Translations under genes and position numbers: made by a program
The notes under the pieces: generated by a model
Databases searched by the model: none
What the model saw: only the letters and a program-made list of their open reading frames with translations
Told to the model about the DNA's origin: nothing
Part shown: in pieces, positions 60,266-64,000 of the stretch
Layout: every line of letters starts with the position of its first letter
How positions within the stretch are numbered: the first letter of the stretch is position 1
NCBI RefSeq assembly: GCF_036370855.1
Contig: NC_088099.1
Coordinates: 29,408,501 to 29,472,500, forward strand
Length of the DNA stretch: 64,000 nucleotides
DNA from: Dromaius novaehollandiae
Taxonomy: Eukaryota; Chordata; Aves; Casuariiformes; Dromaiidae
Direction: 5' to 3'

Positions 60266-63200
60266 CTGGAGGGGGGAAAAAAAAACACAAAGGGGGGGGG
60301 GGGAGCCAATATGTTAAATGGAGAATTCTATGATTCCAAATGCAGCTGTGCAAATTCTTTAATAGGTGTTCAGCAAATCCAGATAAAGCCATACTAATAA
60401 TATTTAAGTACAGAGTAAAAAAGAATAGGAGCAAGAACATACTGCACACTCTGCTACATTCTTGCTATGACTCAAATCATTTTTAAAGATTTGATTTCAT
60501 TTTCATACAGCAACATTTCAGACTGGATTTATGCAAACTATAAGCAATAAAAATGCTGTTCAGCTTATATATGAAGTTAATGCAAAGCTAAGATGTTAAA
60601 TAAATGGAAGGAATATCCACATACAAATGTAAAATGCCATACAGTATCACTACATTAACATTTAGTTCTCAGTGGAAGTTATCTTACATCCAAGGAAAGA
60701 AGTATTTTGTATTACTGAATTATTATGCCTCTCAGAAAAAAGCATCCTTGAACTGTGGTCCATGAGCTAGTAACAGCAAACACGCAAAAGATTGTTAGCT
60801 TTAAAACACATTTCACTTTAAAAGCAGTCACTGAATGGAACACAGGTTTTCACCAAAACAAAATGTTTTCATCAGCAACCGTCCAGAAACCCACTCACTC
60901 AACTCCACTTTCATTTTGGGAAAATGAAATACATTTAAGTGCTAAAGTAATAAATCATAAACCTTCAGTAATGTCTTTATATCAAACTACAAAAGAAAGA
61001 AGCGAGTCTTTCTTTACCTGAATCACATTCTCTGAATTAGGAGATACCTACAATGTGTTACACAGGTATAACTCAAGGACCACCAGCGTGCTCTCAGTAA
61101 GACTTTGAAATTCAGACCATTAATAAGAGATGGACCGCACCACAAATGACCTGTCTTTCCCCATGAACTGTTTCCTTGTCCCATTCCTTTTTTTTTCTGC
61201 CCCTGGTTTTTGTTTGTAGTTCTCTGCCATCCCCTTCTGACCCAACTAAGGGTAACAGACTGTGGATTCTTGTAACATGCAATCCTAAAGATCTTCTTGA
61301 GCTGCAGATACAACGATCAATTACATTGTAAAAATATCAGTGTGAAATGTGTTACAATGTTTGTACACAGAGAGACGATAAAGCCTTATAGAGCTGTAGT
61401 CACAATTTGAAGTTTCCAGATTTGTGGTAAATTGAGCGCTGTAATCCTCTGCCAAGAGCCTGATTGATAGGTGGCATTTTGTTGCTGTCACAGACTTTTG
61501 TATGTTTCCAAAAGCACAAAATCTTTGACAGCTCTTGTAATGAAATCTTAACCACTCACATCTTCCATCTTCAAACAATAATCCCACCTCAGGATGTCAT
61601 CACTAGGCCAAGCTTTCCAGCTTGTAATAATTTCCCCTCCATATCCCTTGCCTTCCCCTTAACAAAGCACTTGGGGATATTTTCCACTTCGTAAGACATC
61701 ATTCACACAAGCTGCCTTGTCCTCAGGGCGCAAACCTTTGCCTGCCTTGCCCCGGGACTCCTCGCTGTGTGCACGGACTCTGTTCTGCTCCGGGGAGGAT
61801 GAAGGGATCCTCTTAGCGAGGTCCCACGTTGGGAGACTTGCAAGGAGAGCCTTCGACTCCCCTGCCAGTAGGTGGGCTATTACAGCCCCAACCTTCTGGC
61901 AACTGTCAAGCCCACTTTTGGTCCAGCAGTAAGTCATGTAATTCATGGCAGGACCTGGGGTGCCTTTATTCCTGTTTCCCAGGAGGCATGCACTTTAATT
62001 ATGCACAAGCAGGATAAGAAACTTCTCCAGCATTTCTCCCTACCCCCCACTTCCTCTTTACCATGCCCAGATGTCACATCAAATCTGAACACATACAAAA
62101 GCTTTCAAGAAAGAGAGGAAAGCTTCCCCCCAGCTCAAGTCCTGAACCTAAAATATTTCTGAAAGGTTGCTACTGTGGGAAGGGGGAGGGAATGGGGCGG
62201 GGGGGGGGGGGGAATCAGTATAATGGCCTACTTCCAACTGGCCTCTTTTCTTCTCTGCCTCAAGGAAACACAACTTCTAAACAAGCAGAGACGCTAAGTT
62301 TCATCAGCTAAATACCTTTATACACAAGTCCAGGCCTGTAGGGATGGCTGCTGCCCTTTAAGTCAGTATTTGTCTTCCATTCATCACAACTTTAAGGCCT
62401 ATTTTTATTTTTCAGAACACAAACAAAAGACACACTCAAATCATACAAGAAATAGTCCAGCGAAACTGGAACCCACTCCAGCCCTAAGGACTCGCCACCA
62501 TTTAAGATCCAAAAAGATTCTTTGACCGCAGTCATCTAACGAAGAAGAAAACATTTGTGCTTTCTTACTCGCAATATTATTCTCATCACACACTTGGATT
62601 CCTTGCTGAACCAGCTAAACCAAACGCTCAGGCGATGTGACAGTTAATCAGAGCAGAAGAATTGCATCACAAGGGAAAAGACAAACTAGTTTTTCACTCC
62701 AGTCAGGATTCTGACAAAACTCCACAGGTTGCCTTTAAGCACGGGAGACTTCCAGCATTACCGAGCCTCTACATTCCCTAAATAAAACTGCCTTTGCCCT
62801 AGGAAAAAGAAAAATGTTTTTTTAAACTGCCAGATTATGTCAAACCACCTCTTGTATAGATCTAGGCAATAAGATTTGTCAGCCCACACTGACTCCAAGT
62901 TTATAGAACCTAAACTAGACATTTGAATTAGCTTAATCCACAGGAAAAAGGCTAACCGGGGCAAATCCCGTTGCTTGAAATTTATTACAGAAGATACCAA
63001 AAACAGCATTTCTAACCCATCTGGAGAGTACCACTAATCTGAAATAAATTTAGAATAGCTAATTAAGCAGGACATTTGATATAAACTACTCTTTATGTTT
63101 TGATATAGACACTCAAACCAAAAATATTCAGAAGCAAAAGAACGTAGATGGAGCTTGTATGGAGGGAAAATTCAGCATCACTGAACAGGAGATGGAGGAC

Positions 63201-64000
63201 AACTACACAGTGGCTGGGAGTGAGGAAGAAGAGGGTGAAACAGGGACAGATGATAATCATTGTAAGCTTCCAGTACTGTGCCAGGGCCAAACAGACCACC
63301 GCAGCAAGCGGGGCAATGCCGGGTAGGTGGGGGAGACGAGCTGAGACAAATTGGTGATGGTGGTTGTTTTGGTATTAGCTGCGGGTTTGGCAGTGATGTC
63401 AACACTCCTGGAACAGCACCTTCAGCACTAGAGTACACACATACACCCCCACCCACCCACACAGACGCTTACTAAAAACAGCAACAACAAAAGCCACAGT
63501 GATGGGCTAGTGATGGTCAAGGGAAGAGTCGAAAGAAAGAAAAAAAGAAAGATGACAAAACTGGATCACCTGCCTTATAGCATAGGCTTAGAATTCAAAC
63601 CTATTGAAGATAAAGAGGCTAATCAAACTACTCCTTTACCTCTATCTGCTTCAAAGGGGAAAATTAACATGTTCATACAGAGTTACTCAACCTGGGGAGA
63701 AAGAGGCTCTACCAAGGCCTGTTGCCATCTATCCACCTTTTACAATGAAATAAACAGAACTTTCTGCATGTAGCACTGTGGTCTACAAGAACCCCTTTGG
63801 TCTTGATGCATCTTAAGAGAACTGGGTTGTTCAAGCATATTGAAATATATTAAAGGCTGAGAGCAAAACAGTTGAATTGGCTTCTCAGAGAATGAGAAGC
63901 TAGGAGAACACTCGGGGGAGAGGGAAAAAAAGAAAAAAGAAGAAAAAAGAAAAACACCCACACACAGTATTTCTATTTCCCATGCAAAAATGTAAGCAAC
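60266..64000 (-). other. CNOT10: CNOT10 intron (3' part, continues beyond window)
   Basis: No CNOT10 exon is recognisable here on the - strand, so the preceding intron is at least 3.7 kb. The stretch holds poly(G) runs at 60292 and 62199, a weak CpG cluster at 61725-61865 with an open frame of unknown meaning, a CA-rich tract near 63436-63463 and an A/G-rich tract near 63920-63955. One donor-like site (CAG followed by GTAAAG on the - strand near 61017) lacks a matching CNOT10 peptide. Confidence 0.65.
62194..62212. repeat. G4-C-G14 run
   Basis: GGGG, C, then 14 G (62199-62212). Confidence 0.95.

Noticed and set aside
60325..60338. ATTCTATGATTC word resembling a CR1 3' tail unit
   Set aside because: Only one unit is present, with no adjoining CR1 reverse transcriptase or 3' region.
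61000..61060. Candidate extra CNOT10 exon near 61.0 kb on the - strand
   Set aside because: A CAG-GTAAAG donor is present, but the preceding peptide does not match the expected CNOT10 linker.
63178..63462. 94-codon - strand frame with Cys-rich stretch
   Set aside because: The cysteine spacing fits no zinc-binding family I know, and the frame includes simple-repeat sequence.

Overview
The window is vertebrate nuclear DNA: spliced exons with GT-AG introns, long AT-rich non-coding stretches and microsatellites. The two recognisable genes are TRIM71 (LIN41) on the + strand and CNOT10 on the - strand. The few interspersed repeats and the sauropsid-like character of the sequence suggest a bird or another sauropsid. 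That assignment is inference, since no species-diagnostic marker was found.

Layout: 1-26210 is TRIM71 intron 1; the first exon (RING, B-box 1, first half of B-box 2) lies upstream, outside the window. Three coding exons follow at 26211-26378, 36869-37003 and 40000-41451. They join in phase 0 and give 584 residues: the rest of B-box 2, a coiled coil, a filamin-type immunoglobulin domain and six NHL repeats, ending at a natural stop. A 3' UTR of about 6.4 kb runs to a polyadenylation signal at 47811. It carries a miR-125 seed match and four let-7 8-mer seed matches in two pairs, the hallmark of lin-41 regulation. A roughly 4.2 kb intergenic stretch follows. The last six coding exons of CNOT10 occupy 60265 down to 52160 on the - strand and encode about 212 C-terminal residues; its polyadenylation signal is at 52041-52036. 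From 60266 to 64000 I see no further CNOT10 exon.

The two genes converge tail to tail. As I recall the human locus, CNOT10 and TRIM71 lie head to tail on the same strand, so an inversion (or an assembly artefact) is implied. Both proteins act in post-transcriptional repression: TRIM71 as an RNA-binding repressor and ubiquitin ligase, CNOT10 as a subunit of the CCR4-NOT deadenylase complex. The window alone does not show a functional link.

Other signals are a small intronic CpG island near 23.3-23.5 kb, eleven poly(C)/poly(G) runs of at least 11 nt, several perfect palindromes or hairpins, a cluster of consensus 5' splice sites in the intergenic gap, and an in-frame 36-nt microexon in CNOT10. 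I found no mobile element with coding capacity, no CRISPR array, no convincing RNA gene and no wholly unknown system.
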